A DNA stretch of 64,000 nucleotides from Roseovarius indicus (GTDB lineage Bacteria; Pseudomonadota; Alphaproteobacteria; Rhodobacterales; Rhodobacteraceae): NCBI RefSeq assembly GCF_008728195.1, contig NZ_CP031598.1, forward strand, positions 4,464,001 through 4,528,000. Reading direction: 5' to 3'. The notes under the pieces are model-generated. The model saw nothing but the letters and a program-made list of their open reading frames with translations. It was not told the origin of the DNA and did not search any database. Position numbers and translations under genes: made by a program. Of this stretch, positions 1-8,292 are shown piece by piece (the stretch's first letter is position 1; each line of letters starts with the position of its first letter).

Positions 1-707
1 CCGAGGCCGTGGCCTCCATCTTCCGCATCCAGATCGCCGGGCAGAAGGCCGGCCTGCGCGACATCCTCCCCCACCTCGGCCAGAACGACGAATGGATCGA
101 GAATTTCGTCCACTCCGCCGATTTCCTGACCGAGCTCTCCTCCGGCCGCGCCGCCGATATCGACAAGGACCTGCTCTGCGCCCGCGTCGCCACGCCGGCC
201 ACCCAGTTCCTCAAGTGGGATTGCCGCTCCGGCAACGCCGCGCTGGGCGACGATGACCGCATGCGCTGGTTCGACTTCGAGTATTCCGGCATCCGCCACG
301 GTGCCGAAGACCTCGCCTGGCTCCTGGGCGACGAGGTCTGGCCGATCGACCCCGACGACATGCTCGCCATCATCACCGACGCCTACGACCCGGCGCTGGG
401 CCACAGCCTCGACGACTACCTCGACTACCTCGCGCTCTACACCACCTTCCACTGCATCCAGCGCCTGCAACTCGTCACCCGCGAATCCGAGAAACGCGGC
501 TGGCAGTCGATGCGCCGCATCCGCAAATACGACGATGCCGGCGTCCACCCCCATTTCGCCGCCCATCTCTGCCGCGTGGGCGCCTTCTTCGCCCATCGCA
601 ACACCCTGACCGCCCCCATCGCCCGCGACGTCGAAGAGGCCGAACAGGTCTTCGTCACCCTGCTGCGCGACGGCATGAAGCAGAAAATGATGGAATCCGC
701 ATGCTGA
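1..707 (+). CDS. Phosphotransferase of the aminoglycoside/choline kinase-like fold, C-terminal part (5' truncated)
   Basis: The frame is open from the first bases, so the N-terminal half with the ATP-binding lobe lies outside the window; the visible 230 or so residues are the C-terminal lobe. The segment WFDFEYSGIRHGAEDLAWL resembles the metal-binding DFE/DxD region and following helix of APH/choline-kinase-like phosphotransferases, in which an acidic residue binds Mg-ATP. The substrate cannot be read from the sequence. Its stop overlaps the start of the next gene by 7 bp, so the two are translationally coupled and probably belong to the polysaccharide locus, where such enzymes could phosphorylate a sugar, choline or ethanolamine substituent. 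The fold assignment is moderately secure; the role is inference. Confidence 0.6.
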   Translation, partial: EAVASIFRIQIAGQKAGLRDILPHLGQNDEWIENFVHSADFLTELSSGRAADIDKDLLCARVATPATQFLKWDCRSGNAALGDDDRMRWFDFEYSGIRHGAEDLAWLLGDEVWPIDPDDMLAIITDAYDPALGHSLDDYLDYLALYTTFHCIQRLQLVTRESEKRGWQSMRRIRKYDDAGVHPHFAAHLCRVGAFFAHRNTLTAPIARDVEEAEQVFVTLLRDGMKQKMMESAC

Positions 708-1924
708 AAGACAAAAGCCCCCTGCCCGCCGCCACCCGTCTGCAGGTCGACATCGTCGACACCCCCGACGCGCTCGACGCGCTCGCCCCCGCCTGGCAGC
801 GCCTGCAGGAACGCGACATGGAATCCACCTTCTTCCTGACATGGGAATGGATGGCGCGCGCCTTCCGCCAGAACCCCTGGCGGTGGAGCGTCCTCGTCGT
901 CCGCGACCCGGGCGGCAGCGGCGAGGCGATCTGCATCGTCCCCCTCAAATACCGCACCCACTGGAGCCGCACCCGGCAGGAATTCCAGACCCAGCTCGAA
1001 GCCGGCGGCCGGCTGCTCTTCAGCGAATACACCGGTTTCCTCTGCGACCCCGCCCACGAGGAGCTCGGCCTCGCCGCCGCCGCCCGCAAGCTCTCCACCA
1101 TGCCCTGGTCGCGCCTCACCATGCGCTACGTCGCCCAAAGCCGCCGCGCGCGCATCTTCACCGATCAGCTCGGCGCGCTGGGCTTCGGCGTCCGCTACCG
1201 CGATTACCGCATCAACAAGGGCGAGACCGACAACCTCATCAGCCCCCAGGTCGACCTGCCCGAGGATTTCGACACCTACCTCGCCAACCAGGTCAGCGCC
1301 AACACCCGCCAGCGCTGCAACAAGATGCGCCGCCGCCACCTCGAAACCGGCGATTACCACTTCACCCATACCGACGACGCCACGTTGGAAGAGGACATCT
1401 CCGACCTCCTCGCCCACTGGAAGGTCAAATGGGCCGAGACCAAGGGCGTCACCGCCGCAGACCAGGTCGCCGAGAATTACCGCAACGTCCTCGCCTCCGC
1501 CCATGACTGCGACGCGCTCTTCCTGCCCGTCCTCCGCCACGGCGACCGCAAGCTGGGCGCTCTGGGCCACGTGCTCGACCGCCGGAACGGCGTCATGCAT
1601 TTCATCGTCGCCGGCCGCGACACCACGGCCGAGGAAGCCTTCATCGGCGACGCGCTCCACTTCCACTCCATCGCCTGGGCGATCTCTCAGGGCTTCATCT
1701 GCTACGATTTCGGCCACGGCAACGAGCGGTACAAATACAGCTACGGCGCCGAAGACCTGCAAACCCTCTATTTCGAGATCCGCCGCACCGAGCCGGATGA
1801 CGCGGGCGTGCTCGACGTGCTCTGCCTCGCCGAGGCCCTCAGGCGCACCGAAACCTTCATCCGCGACGGCAAGACCGACCGCGCCGCCCGCGCCTGCGCC
1901 CAGCTGTCGGACCTGCTGACCTGA
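701..1924 (+). CDS. GNAT-fold acyltransferase of the BioF2/CelD-like (FemAB-related) type
   Basis: A 407-residue soluble protein without a signal peptide. Its central part (about residues 150-340), with an NTRQRCNKMRRR segment, GALGHVLDRRNGVMHFIVAGRD and a C-terminal ICYDFGHGNERYKYSYG block, matches the pattern of GNAT-superfamily proteins (Acetyltransf_6, CelD/BcsL-like) that are common in exopolysaccharide gene clusters. Members transfer acyl or aminoacyl groups, but their substrates are mostly unknown. The ATG start overlaps the upstream phosphotransferase stop by 7 bp, so the start is well fixed. The gene ends 7 bp before the convergent asparagine-synthase-like gene, leaving no room for a separate terminator. 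Modification of the polysaccharide or of its lipid-linked precursor is the likely role, inferred from context only. Confidence 0.65.
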   Translation: MLKDKSPLPAATRLQVDIVDTPDALDALAPAWQRLQERDMESTFFLTWEWMARAFRQNPWRWSVLVVRDPGGSGEAICIVPLKYRTHWSRTRQEFQTQLEAGGRLLFSEYTGFLCDPAHEELGLAAAARKLSTMPWSRLTMRYVAQSRRARIFTDQLGALGFGVRYRDYRINKGETDNLISPQVDLPEDFDTYLANQVSANTRQRCNKMRRRHLETGDYHFTHTDDATLEEDISDLLAHWKVKWAETKGVTAADQVAENYRNVLASAHDCDALFLPVLRHGDRKLGALGHVLDRRNGVMHFIVAGRDTTAEEAFIGDALHFHSIAWAISQGFICYDFGHGNERYKYSYGAEDLQTLYFEIRRTEPDDAGVLDVLCLAEALRRTETFIRDGKTDRAARACAQLSDLLT

Positions 1925-1931
1925 AAAGGCC

Positions 1932-3500
1932 TCAGCCCTCGTAGCGGTCCGACACCAGCTTCGCCGGCCGCCGCGCCACAAGCTCGGCGGCCAGGTCCAG
2001 CAACCGCTGCGCCTTGCCCCGGTCCAGCCCGGCCAGGCAATGCGCATGCAACGCATAGATATCCGCATGGTGCCGGTTCAACTTCTCCGGCGCCGTCACG
2101 AAGCGCATCACCTGCCCCATCCGGTCCTCGACGCCCAGCCCGCGCACGATCCGCATCGCGTCGCCAACCCTGCGCACCTTCGCCGACAGCGGCGCGCGCT
2201 GCATCGGCGGCTCTGCAAACCCCTCCTGGTAGGGAATGTCCGCCACCTCCGGATAGGCCCGCGCAATGGCGTCGTTGTGCAACTGCTGATCCTTGGTCAC
2301 GCTGTAGGGCAGCGAGATGCAGAACTCCACGAACTCCGGGTCGAGATAGGGGCAGAACACCTTCCGCGCCGACCCGAGAATCGCCTGCGGCACGAAATTG
2401 ATCTCACGCCGCGTGCGGTGGAACATCCAGAACATCTGGTAGGGGTCCGGGGCGTCCGCATATTGCGCGATGGCCGGGGCCACGTAATCGCGCACCTCCT
2501 CGTCCATCCCCGGCGAATAGATCGGCCCGGCGCCCTTTCCCCAATGGGCCTGCGAGATCACCTTGCCATGCCCGTCCATCATCCCCTGCGCGATGCCCTT
2601 CCAGTCGCCGTTCAGCGACAGCCCCATGAACCAGTCGGCGGAATCGTCGGGGTTGGTCAGGATATCGCCGGCGATCCCGTCGAAACTCACCGCATCCCGC
2701 CCGAGGAAATAATCGTTGAGCGGCATCATCTGCGAATGCTCGTCGGCGCAAAGCCCCGTCATCACCAGCGCGCGCACCACGTCGGCCAGCCGCGGCCGCG
2801 CATAGCCCAGCATCTCGTGGGTCACACCCAGCCGCTCACACAGCGCCCGCGCCGCCATCGCCTCGCGGTTGGGGATCGACCCGTTATGGTGAAACGTGAT
2901 GCAGCTTTCCGGCCGCCGCCCCTGGTGCAGCACCTCCAGCAGGATATGCCGGCTGTCCCGCCCGCCGCTCAATGGCACGTGAAACGGCCCGTCATGTTCC
3001 GCCAGCGCCCGGCCCACGGCACTGCGGAAATGGGTGATCATCCCCTCGACGGCCCCATCCCGGCTGATCTCCTGCGTGCCGGGCATCGTCGCCCCGCTCA
3101 CCACCTTGGCGGGGCCTTTTCCATCCCATGTCAGCACGCCCCCGGGCGGCAGCGTCTTCACATGCTCCAGCGGCGTGTCGTCGTTGACGAAAATCCCGAT
3201 CCGGTGAAACACCGCCAACCCGCGCTTGTCCTGCGTCGCGTCGCACCCTTCCGCTACCAGCTTGACCAGCGACGGCGACACCGCCACCACGCCGTCCTTC
3301 TCGTACCAGAACAGGTTGAAGAACCCGTACCGGTCGGCCTTCGCCGTCAACCGGCCATCGGTCCAGTCCCACTCGGCCCAGACCGTCGCGGCCTTGCCAT
3401 GCTCGACCGAGCGCCAACGCCGCGCGCCGCGCACCACCACGTCGTCGCCCTCCCGGCGAAGCATCAGGAAGGGCGGGTCGTCATCAGGCCTTGCGGTCAA
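1932..3500 (-). CDS. Asparagine synthase-like ATP-pyrophosphatase domain protein
   Basis: The PP-loop SGGRDSRH near residue 180 is the ATP-binding signature of the asparagine synthase/ATP-pyrophosphatase fold, which adenylates a carboxylate. The N-terminal region (YGFFNLFWYEKDGVVAVSPSLVKL, then LPPGGVLTWDG) keeps the outline of an AsnB N-terminal domain, but there is no Cys at position 2, so it should not hydrolyse glutamine itself. The frame extends to an ATG at 3563, but a TTG at 3500 lies 7 nt after a GGGAG ribosome-binding site, and I prefer it (522 residues). Such AsnB-like proteins occur in surface-polysaccharide and peptide-modification clusters, where they amidate or condense sugar acids or peptides. 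The substrate is unknown. It is divergent from the 3807 glycosyltransferase and convergent with the GNAT gene. Confidence 0.7.
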   Translation of the reverse strand: MTARPDDDPPFLMLRREGDDVVVRGARRWRSVEHGKAATVWAEWDWTDGRLTAKADRYGFFNLFWYEKDGVVAVSPSLVKLVAEGCDATQDKRGLAVFHRIGIFVNDDTPLEHVKTLPPGGVLTWDGKGPAKVVSGATMPGTQEISRDGAVEGMITHFRSAVGRALAEHDGPFHVPLSGGRDSRHILLEVLHQGRRPESCITFHHNGSIPNREAMAARALCERLGVTHEMLGYARPRLADVVRALVMTGLCADEHSQMMPLNDYFLGRDAVSFDGIAGDILTNPDDSADWFMGLSLNGDWKGIAQGMMDGHGKVISQAHWGKGAGPIYSPGMDEEVRDYVAPAIAQYADAPDPYQMFWMFHRTRREINFVPQAILGSARKVFCPYLDPEFVEFCISLPYSVTKDQQLHNDAIARAYPEVADIPYQEGFAEPPMQRAPLSAKVRRVGDAMRIVRGLGVEDRMGQVMRFVTAPEKLNRHHADIYALHAHCLAGLDRGKAQRLLDLAAELVARRPAKLVSDRYEG

Positions 3501-3806
3501 TTCTCTGCTCCCTCGCGGCAATCTCCGGGTTACGGACCGGCATTCTGGCCGCATGGAACGCAATACTTGCCTTCACGGCAAGAGCGCAATGGACAAACCC
3601 CCTCTCGCCGATGCACCAGAGTCACCACACAGACCGATTTTCGCCTTCTTTCTGGCGTCTGCCCATGGTCTCTTGACGCAAACCGAGCAGGAACGACCGA
3701 TGACCGAGATCCGACGTGCCAACCGCCCCGCCCCCCGGCGGGCCGACGTGCCGCTTGCAGGGCGGCGCGCGCCGTCGTCTCGTGTGCTTGTCCCGGGGGG
3801 TGCGCC
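3501..3806. other. Divergent intergenic region between the AsnB-like gene and a glycosyltransferase
   Basis: This 306-bp gap should contain the promoters of both flanking operons. A TTGACG hexamer at 3673-3678 on the + strand resembles a -35 element, but no convincing -10 follows at normal spacing. The 3' third is occupied by a 36-codon reading frame listed separately. I see no palindrome strong enough to call an operator. Confidence 0.4.
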
Positions 3807-3810
3807 ATGA
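3700..3810 (+). CDS. Possible 36-residue leader peptide coupled to the next glycosyltransferase
   Basis: An ATG at 3700 is preceded by CAGGA at 7-nt spacing and opens a 36-codon frame. It is Arg/Pro-rich (starts MTEIRRANRP) and ends in TGA at 3808-3810, exactly overlapping the ATG of the glycosyltransferase as ATGA. The Shine-Dalgarno match and the coupled stop/start are the only evidence that it is translated. There is no homology I recognise, and in DNA of this base composition short open frames are common. It could be a translated leader that feeds ribosomes to the next gene, or chance. Confidence 0.3.
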   Translation: MTEIRRANRPAPRRADVPLAGRRAPSSRVLVPGGAP

Positions 3811-4916
3811 TCGCCTGGCGGGTCCGGCGGAAATTCGAAGCCGCGCTGAACGACCGGCGCCGGCGCGGGTCCTATCGCCGCCCCTTCGATGGCACCACCG
3901 CGCGCCGCCTGCTGCTGCTGACCATCGGCGACCGCATCCCGCAAAGCCAGATCTTCCCGTTCCACTACTACGCCTCGGATTTCCGCGAGGCGCTCGACAC
4001 CGAGATCCGCGAAACCGACATCGCCGATTACGTGGCCGGCCGTTCGACGGCCCCGCGCGACGCCACCACCGTCTGTTTCCAGACCGAGTTCGACATCCCC
4101 GAAGACGATCTCGCCCGCATCCTCGCCGTCATCCGCGAGCGAAACCCCGACGCCCGCATCGTCTATCTCGACTGGTTCGCCCCCACCGACCTGCGCATGG
4201 CCCACCGCCTGCCTCAGATCGACCTCTACGTCACCAAGCACCTGCTGCGCGACCGCGCCCGCTACGACAAGCCGGTCTATGGCGACACCACCCTGATGGA
4301 CCATTACGGCCACCACTACGACCTGCCGCACGAGGAAACCCGGTTTCCCATCCCCGACGGGTTCTGGAAAAAGCTCCTCCTCGGCCCGTCCTTCGTCACC
4401 GCCGATTTCATGCTGCCCGCCTTCGCCTCCGGCCGCCTGCCCACCGGCCCGCGCCCGACCGACCTGCACGCCCGCATCGCCGTCGGCGGCTCCCCCTGGT
4501 ACGAGGCCATGCGCGCCGACTGCCTCTCCGCCGCCGAAGGCGTCTCCGGCATCCACACCATCACCGGCACCGGCATCGGCCACCACCAGTTCATCTCCGA
4601 GCTCCGGCAAAGCAAGATCTGCTTCAGCCCCTTCGGCTATGGCGAGGTCTGCTGGCGCGACTTCGAAGCCGTCCTCACCGGCGCGGTCCTGCTCAAGCAG
4701 GACATGCGCCATGTCGAAACCGCCCCCGACATCTTCATCCCCAACGAAACCTACGTCCCCGTCAAATGGGACCTCTCGGATTTCGAGGAAAAGACCCGCT
4801 GGCTGCTCTCCGACACGCAATCCCGCGACCGCATCGCCCGCCAGGCCTTCGAGCGCCTCCACGACTACGCCAACTCCGGCCGCTTCGCCGCCCAGATGGC
4901 CCCCCTGGTGACCTGA
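3807..4916 (+). CDS. Glycosyltransferase (GT-B-like, exostosin/family 1-type)
   Basis: A cytoplasmic protein of 369 residues starting MIAWRVRRKF. The ATG at 3807 is preceded by a GGGGGG run at 6-nt spacing, so the much longer upstream open frame, which would lie antisense to the AsnB-like gene, is discarded. The C-terminal block (SPFGYGEVCWRDFEAVLTG followed by AVLLKQDMRHVETAPDIF and a WDLSDFEEK segment) is the nucleotide-sugar-binding signature seen in GT-B glycosyltransferases of capsule and EPS loci, where the E of EVCW/DFEA contacts the donor ribose. The donor sugar and linkage cannot be assigned. It is followed 13 bp later by a family 2 glycosyltransferase, and the two are probably co-transcribed. 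Confidence 0.7.
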   Translation: MIAWRVRRKFEAALNDRRRRGSYRRPFDGTTARRLLLLTIGDRIPQSQIFPFHYYASDFREALDTEIRETDIADYVAGRSTAPRDATTVCFQTEFDIPEDDLARILAVIRERNPDARIVYLDWFAPTDLRMAHRLPQIDLYVTKHLLRDRARYDKPVYGDTTLMDHYGHHYDLPHEETRFPIPDGFWKKLLLGPSFVTADFMLPAFASGRLPTGPRPTDLHARIAVGGSPWYEAMRADCLSAAEGVSGIHTITGTGIGHHQFISELRQSKICFSPFGYGEVCWRDFEAVLTGAVLLKQDMRHVETAPDIFIPNETYVPVKWDLSDFEEKTRWLLSDTQSRDRIARQAFERLHDYANSGRFAAQMAPLVT

Positions 4917-4929
4917 GGGAGCGGCGCCC

Positions 4930-5898
4930 ATGACCTCCTCCCCCATCGCCGCCATCGTCATCGGCCGCAACGAGGGCGCCCGCCTCGAGGCCTGCCTCGC
5001 CTCCCTAAAGGGCGCCTCCCCCATCATCTATGTCGATTCCGGCTCCACCGACGGCAGCGCCGAGCACGCCCGCTCCGTCGGCGCCCATGTCATCGACCTC
5101 GACACCTCCCAGCCCTTCACCGCCGCCCGTGCCCGCAATGCCGGGCTCGCCGCCCTCGACCGCTCCGAAACCCGCCTTGTCCAGCTCGTCGACGGCGACT
5201 GCATCGTCGAACCGGGCTGGCTCACCACCGCCACCGCCTACCTCGACACCCACCCCGACACCGCCATCGCCTGCGGCCGCCGGCGCGAGGACCACCCCGA
5301 AACCTCCGTCTACAACCGCCTCTGCGATATCGAGTGGAACACGCCCCCGGGCGACGCGCTGGCCTGTGGCGGCGATATCCTCGCCCGCCTCGACGCGCTC
5401 GACGACGCCGGCCTCTACCGCGACGACCTCATCGCCGGCGAGGAGCCCGAGCTTTGCGTCCGCCTCCGCCAGCTTGGCTGGAAAATCCACCGCCTGGATA
5501 CCCCCATGACCCGCCACGACGCCCGCATGACAAAACTCGGCCAATGGTGGAAACGCACCCGCCGCGCCGGCCATGCCTTCGCCGAGGGCGCCCACCTGCA
5601 TGGCGCCCCGCCCGAACGCCACTGGGTCGGCGAAACCCGCCGCGCCCTGCTCTGGGGCGCCGCGCTCCCCCTCGCCATCCTCATCGCGGCCCTCATCCAC
5701 CCGGCCGCCCTGCTGGCCACCCTCATCTACCCGTTACAAGTCGCCCGCCTGGCCGCCCGCCGCGGCCTCACCTCGCGCGCCGCATGGGAATGGGCTTTCT
5801 TCACCGTCCTTGGAAAATTCGCCGAGGCCCAGGGCGCCCTGCAATTCCACCTGGGCCGCCTCGTCAACCGCCGCAGCACCCTCATCGAGTACCGCTAG
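4930..5898 (+). CDS. Family 2 glycosyltransferase with C-terminal membrane segment
   Basis: The N-terminal 120 residues carry the GT-A hallmark order: IAAIVIGRNEGARLEACL, then VDSGSTDGSAEHA, then LVQLVDGDCIVEPGWL, where DGD is the DxD metal/nucleotide-sugar site. An E-E-P-E motif near residue 175 (AGEEPELCVRLRQLGW) corresponds to the usual ED acceptor-base region. A hydrophobic stretch around residues 238-265 suggests membrane anchoring. It probably adds one sugar of the lipid-linked repeat unit on the cytoplasmic face. It lies 13 bp after the previous glycosyltransferase, and its stop overlaps the convergent WecG-like gene by 4 bp. The sugar specificity is unknown. Confidence 0.8.
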   Translation: MTSSPIAAIVIGRNEGARLEACLASLKGASPIIYVDSGSTDGSAEHARSVGAHVIDLDTSQPFTAARARNAGLAALDRSETRLVQLVDGDCIVEPGWLTTATAYLDTHPDTAIACGRRREDHPETSVYNRLCDIEWNTPPGDALACGGDILARLDALDDAGLYRDDLIAGEEPELCVRLRQLGWKIHRLDTPMTRHDARMTKLGQWWKRTRRAGHAFAEGAHLHGAPPERHWVGETRRALLWGAALPLAILIAALIHPAALLATLIYPLQVARLAARRGLTSRAAWEWAFFTVLGKFAEAQGALQFHLGRLVNRRSTLIEYR

Positions 5899-6695
5899 TG
5901 CTGCGCCCCGCCCGACATACGCCTGCGCAACGCCCCCACAACCAGCCGCGGCAGGATCGCGATGCACTTGGCATAGCGCGGCCCGAGCCGCCGCACATCG
6001 CCCAGCGCGCGCCACACCCATTCCATCGCCAGCCGCCGCACCCACACGGGCGCCCGTTTCTGACGACCGGAAATGAAATCGAGCCCCGCGCCGATCGACA
6101 CGAACCCCACGCCCGGCGCCAGCTCGCGGCCCCTCGCCGCCAGCCGCTCCTGCTTCGGCGCCCCAAGCGCAAGAAAGCACAGGCCCACGCCCCTGGCCTC
6201 CAGCCGTGCCAAAATCTCGGCCGCGCCCGCCCCGTCAGGGTCGAACCCCATCGGCGGCGCGCACCGTTCGACAACCTGCAACCCGGGAAACGCGGCCTCA
6301 AGCTCATCGCCCGCGGCCCGCAACGTCTCGTCATCACTGCCCACGAACGCCACCGGCACCCCCGCCCCGGCCGCCATCCGGCACAGGGGCCGGATCAGAT
6401 CCGACCCGGGCAACAGCTCCACCGGCTCACCGGCCAGCCGCGACAGCCACACGATCGGGTTGCCATCGGCCACCACCATGTCCTGCCGCGCATAGGCCCG
6501 GGCAAAAGCCGCGTCAGACCGCATCTTCACCAGGTGGTCGAGGTTGAGCGTCGCCAGCGCGAACCCCTCCCGCGCCGCCAAACGCTGCTCGACAGCCTCC
6601 GACAGCTCCGCGAAATCACGCAGGCTGACCCGGATCACCTGACCGCCAATCGTAAACTGCAAGAAGGATGACCCCGCTTTCGGAACACTTGACAC
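5895..6695 (-). CDS. WecG/TagA/CpsF-family glycosyltransferase
   Basis: The 266-residue protein shows the family hallmarks in order: LNLDHLVKMRSDAAFARAY, VVADGNPIVWLSRLAG (the ADG(N/M)P(I/V)VW signature), PVAFVGSDDET and FLALGAPKQERLAAR. WecG/TagA enzymes transfer ManNAcA or ManNAc to undecaprenyl-linked GlcNAc, and relatives in EPS loci add later sugars. The only in-frame upstream start is GTG at 6695, with a poor ribosome-binding site; a TTG about 12 codons in, preceded by GGGG, is an alternative that still leaves a full-length protein. Its 5' end overlaps the candidate -35 of the divergent polymerase gene, so both strands may share a regulatory region of about 150 bp. Confidence 0.85.
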   Translation of the reverse strand: MSSVPKAGSSFLQFTIGGQVIRVSLRDFAELSEAVEQRLAAREGFALATLNLDHLVKMRSDAAFARAYARQDMVVADGNPIVWLSRLAGEPVELLPGSDLIRPLCRMAAGAGVPVAFVGSDDETLRAAGDELEAAFPGLQVVERCAPPMGFDPDGAGAAEILARLEARGVGLCFLALGAPKQERLAARGRELAPGVGFVSIGAGLDFISGRQKRAPVWVRRLAMEWVWRALGDVRRLGPRYAKCIAILPRLVVGALRRRMSGGAQH

Positions 6696-6719
6696 CTGAT
6701 AGACGCTTCAACCTATATC
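6689..6719 (+). promoter_or_regulatory. Candidate sigma-70 promoter for the Wzy-like polymerase gene
   Basis: A perfect TTGACA at 6689-6694 is followed after 19 bp by TATATC at 6714-6719, about 130 bp upstream of the ATG at 6850. The -35 is consensus; the -10 matches four of six positions and the spacer is 1-2 bp long. It overlaps the 5' end of the divergent WecG-like gene. Confidence 0.4.
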
Positions 6720-6849
6720 GGGAAAGCCATTTCGGGCCACCGGCAAAACCGCCGCGGCCCCGGCGCAGGCCACCCCGCGCACCGGCCTTGCCGGCAAAAT
6801 CATCGTCACAGGAGTCATCCGGCCAGACACGGCGGAGCAACACACCCTG

Positions 6850-8292
6850 ATGCCCAACGCATTCGCATATCTCATGCTGATGATCTGGCCCGTCGCCTGC
6901 GTGGTGATGTTCCGCCGGATGGGCATCGAACGCGCCATCATCTGGAGCATCCTCGGCGGCTACCTCCTGCTGCCGCCCCGCGCGGTCTTCGACCTGCCGC
7001 TGGTGCCCGATTTCAACAAGACCTCGATCCCCAACCTCTGCGCGCTGGCCTGCTGCCTCTGGGTCGCCAAGCGCCGCGTGCCGATCTGGCCGGAAAGCCG
7101 GACCATGAAGATCCTGCTGATCCTCTTCCTCGCCGGCACCATCCCCACCGTCCTGACCAACACCGACCCGATCCTGTTCTACTCGGTGTTCAACGCCGAA
7201 CCGGTCTCCTTCGTGACCGGCGGCCTGCCCGGGCTGCGGGTGCTGGACGTGCTCTCCATCGCCTCGAACCAGGCGATCACGCTCATCCCCTTCGTGCTCG
7301 GCCGCGCCTTCCTGTGCAACCGCACCGGCCTGCGCGAACTGATCCTCGCGCTCTGCGTCGGCGGGCTGGCCTATTCCCTGCCGGCCCTGCTCGAAATCCG
7401 GCTCAGCCCCCAGATCAACATCTGGGTCTACGGCTTCTTCCAGCACGATTTCGGCCAGATGATGCGCCAGGGCGGCTTCCGCCCCATCGTCTTCCTGCCG
7501 CACGGGCTGTGGATGGCCTTCTTCTTCATGACAGCCGCCGCCGCCGCCGCCGTCCTCTTCCGCACCGCCGATCACAAGGCCCGGCCCCGGCTGCTGGCGG
7601 CCACGGCCTACCTCTTCATCGTCCTCATCCTCTGCAAAAGCCTCGGGCCGCTGACCTACGGCCTTGCCGTCGTGCCGGCGATCCTGCTCGCCACGCCCCA
7701 CACGCAGATCCGCATCGCCGTGCTCTTCGCCGGCATCGCCGTGCTCTACCCGGTGCTGCGCGATTACGGCCTCATCCCCCTCGAGCGCATCCTCGGCTGG
7801 GCCGAGGCGATCAACCCGGACCGCGCCCAATCGCTTGCCTACCGCTTCGAGAACGAGGAACTCCTTCTGGAACGCGCGCACGAGAAATGGCTCTTCGGCT
7901 GGGGCGGCTGGGGCCGCAACCTCGTCCGCGACCTGACCACGGGCGAGATCATCTCGATCCCCGACGGCGAATGGATCATCGTCTTCGGCACCTTCGGCTG
8001 GCTCGGCTATCTCAGCAAGATGGGGCTGCTCGCCATGCCGATCGTCCTTCTGCTGGCCCGGGCCCGCAAGGCGGCGGATCTGCGCATCGTCGCGGCGCTG
8101 GCCCTGATCCTCGCGATCACCCTGATCGACATGCTGGTGAACGCCATCCTCACCCCCTACACTTGGCTCATCGCCGGGGCGGTGCTCGGCTTCGCCGAGA
8201 ACCCCCGCACCCGCGAGGCAGAGGCAGAGGCCGGCGAAGACGCGCCGCCAAAGCCGGGCAAACCCTCGCCGCCCAAGCCCCTGATGTGCTGA
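6850..8292 (+). CDS. Wzy-like O-antigen/EPS polymerase-type membrane protein
   Basis: A 480-residue protein made almost entirely of hydrophobic segments (roughly ten to twelve by eye), with one longer hydrophilic, presumably periplasmic, loop near residues 320-380 that contains the RFENEELLLERAHEKWLFGWGGWGR segment. A short conserved loop of the type HxxxLFGWG between late membrane helices is typical of O-antigen ligase/polymerase (Wzy_C-like) proteins, which join lipid-linked repeat units in the periplasm. The C-terminus is a Pro/Lys/Glu-rich tail. Position between glycosyltransferase genes and the flippase/Wzz genes fits a Wzy. Sequence conservation in this class is low, so a ligase is the main alternative. 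Confidence 0.65.
   Translation: MPNAFAYLMLMIWPVACVVMFRRMGIERAIIWSILGGYLLLPPRAVFDLPLVPDFNKTSIPNLCALACCLWVAKRRVPIWPESRTMKILLILFLAGTIPTVLTNTDPILFYSVFNAEPVSFVTGGLPGLRVLDVLSIASNQAITLIPFVLGRAFLCNRTGLRELILALCVGGLAYSLPALLEIRLSPQINIWVYGFFQHDFGQMMRQGGFRPIVFLPHGLWMAFFFMTAAAAAAVLFRTADHKARPRLLAATAYLFIVLILCKSLGPLTYGLAVVPAILLATPHTQIRIAVLFAGIAVLYPVLRDYGLIPLERILGWAEAINPDRAQSLAYRFENEELLLERAHEKWLFGWGGWGRNLVRDLTTGEIISIPDGEWIIVFGTFGWLGYLSKMGLLAMPIVLLLARARKAADLRIVAALALILAITLIDMLVNAILTPYTWLIAGAVLGFAENPRTREAEAEAGEDAPPKPGKPSPPKPLMC

Noticed and set aside
2040..3806. Upstream extension of the glycosyltransferase frame to a 958-residue protein
   Set aside because: The extension lies antisense to the AsnB-like gene and is His/Arg/Pro-rich; the ATG at 3807 has the ribosome-binding site and starts a normal family-length protein.
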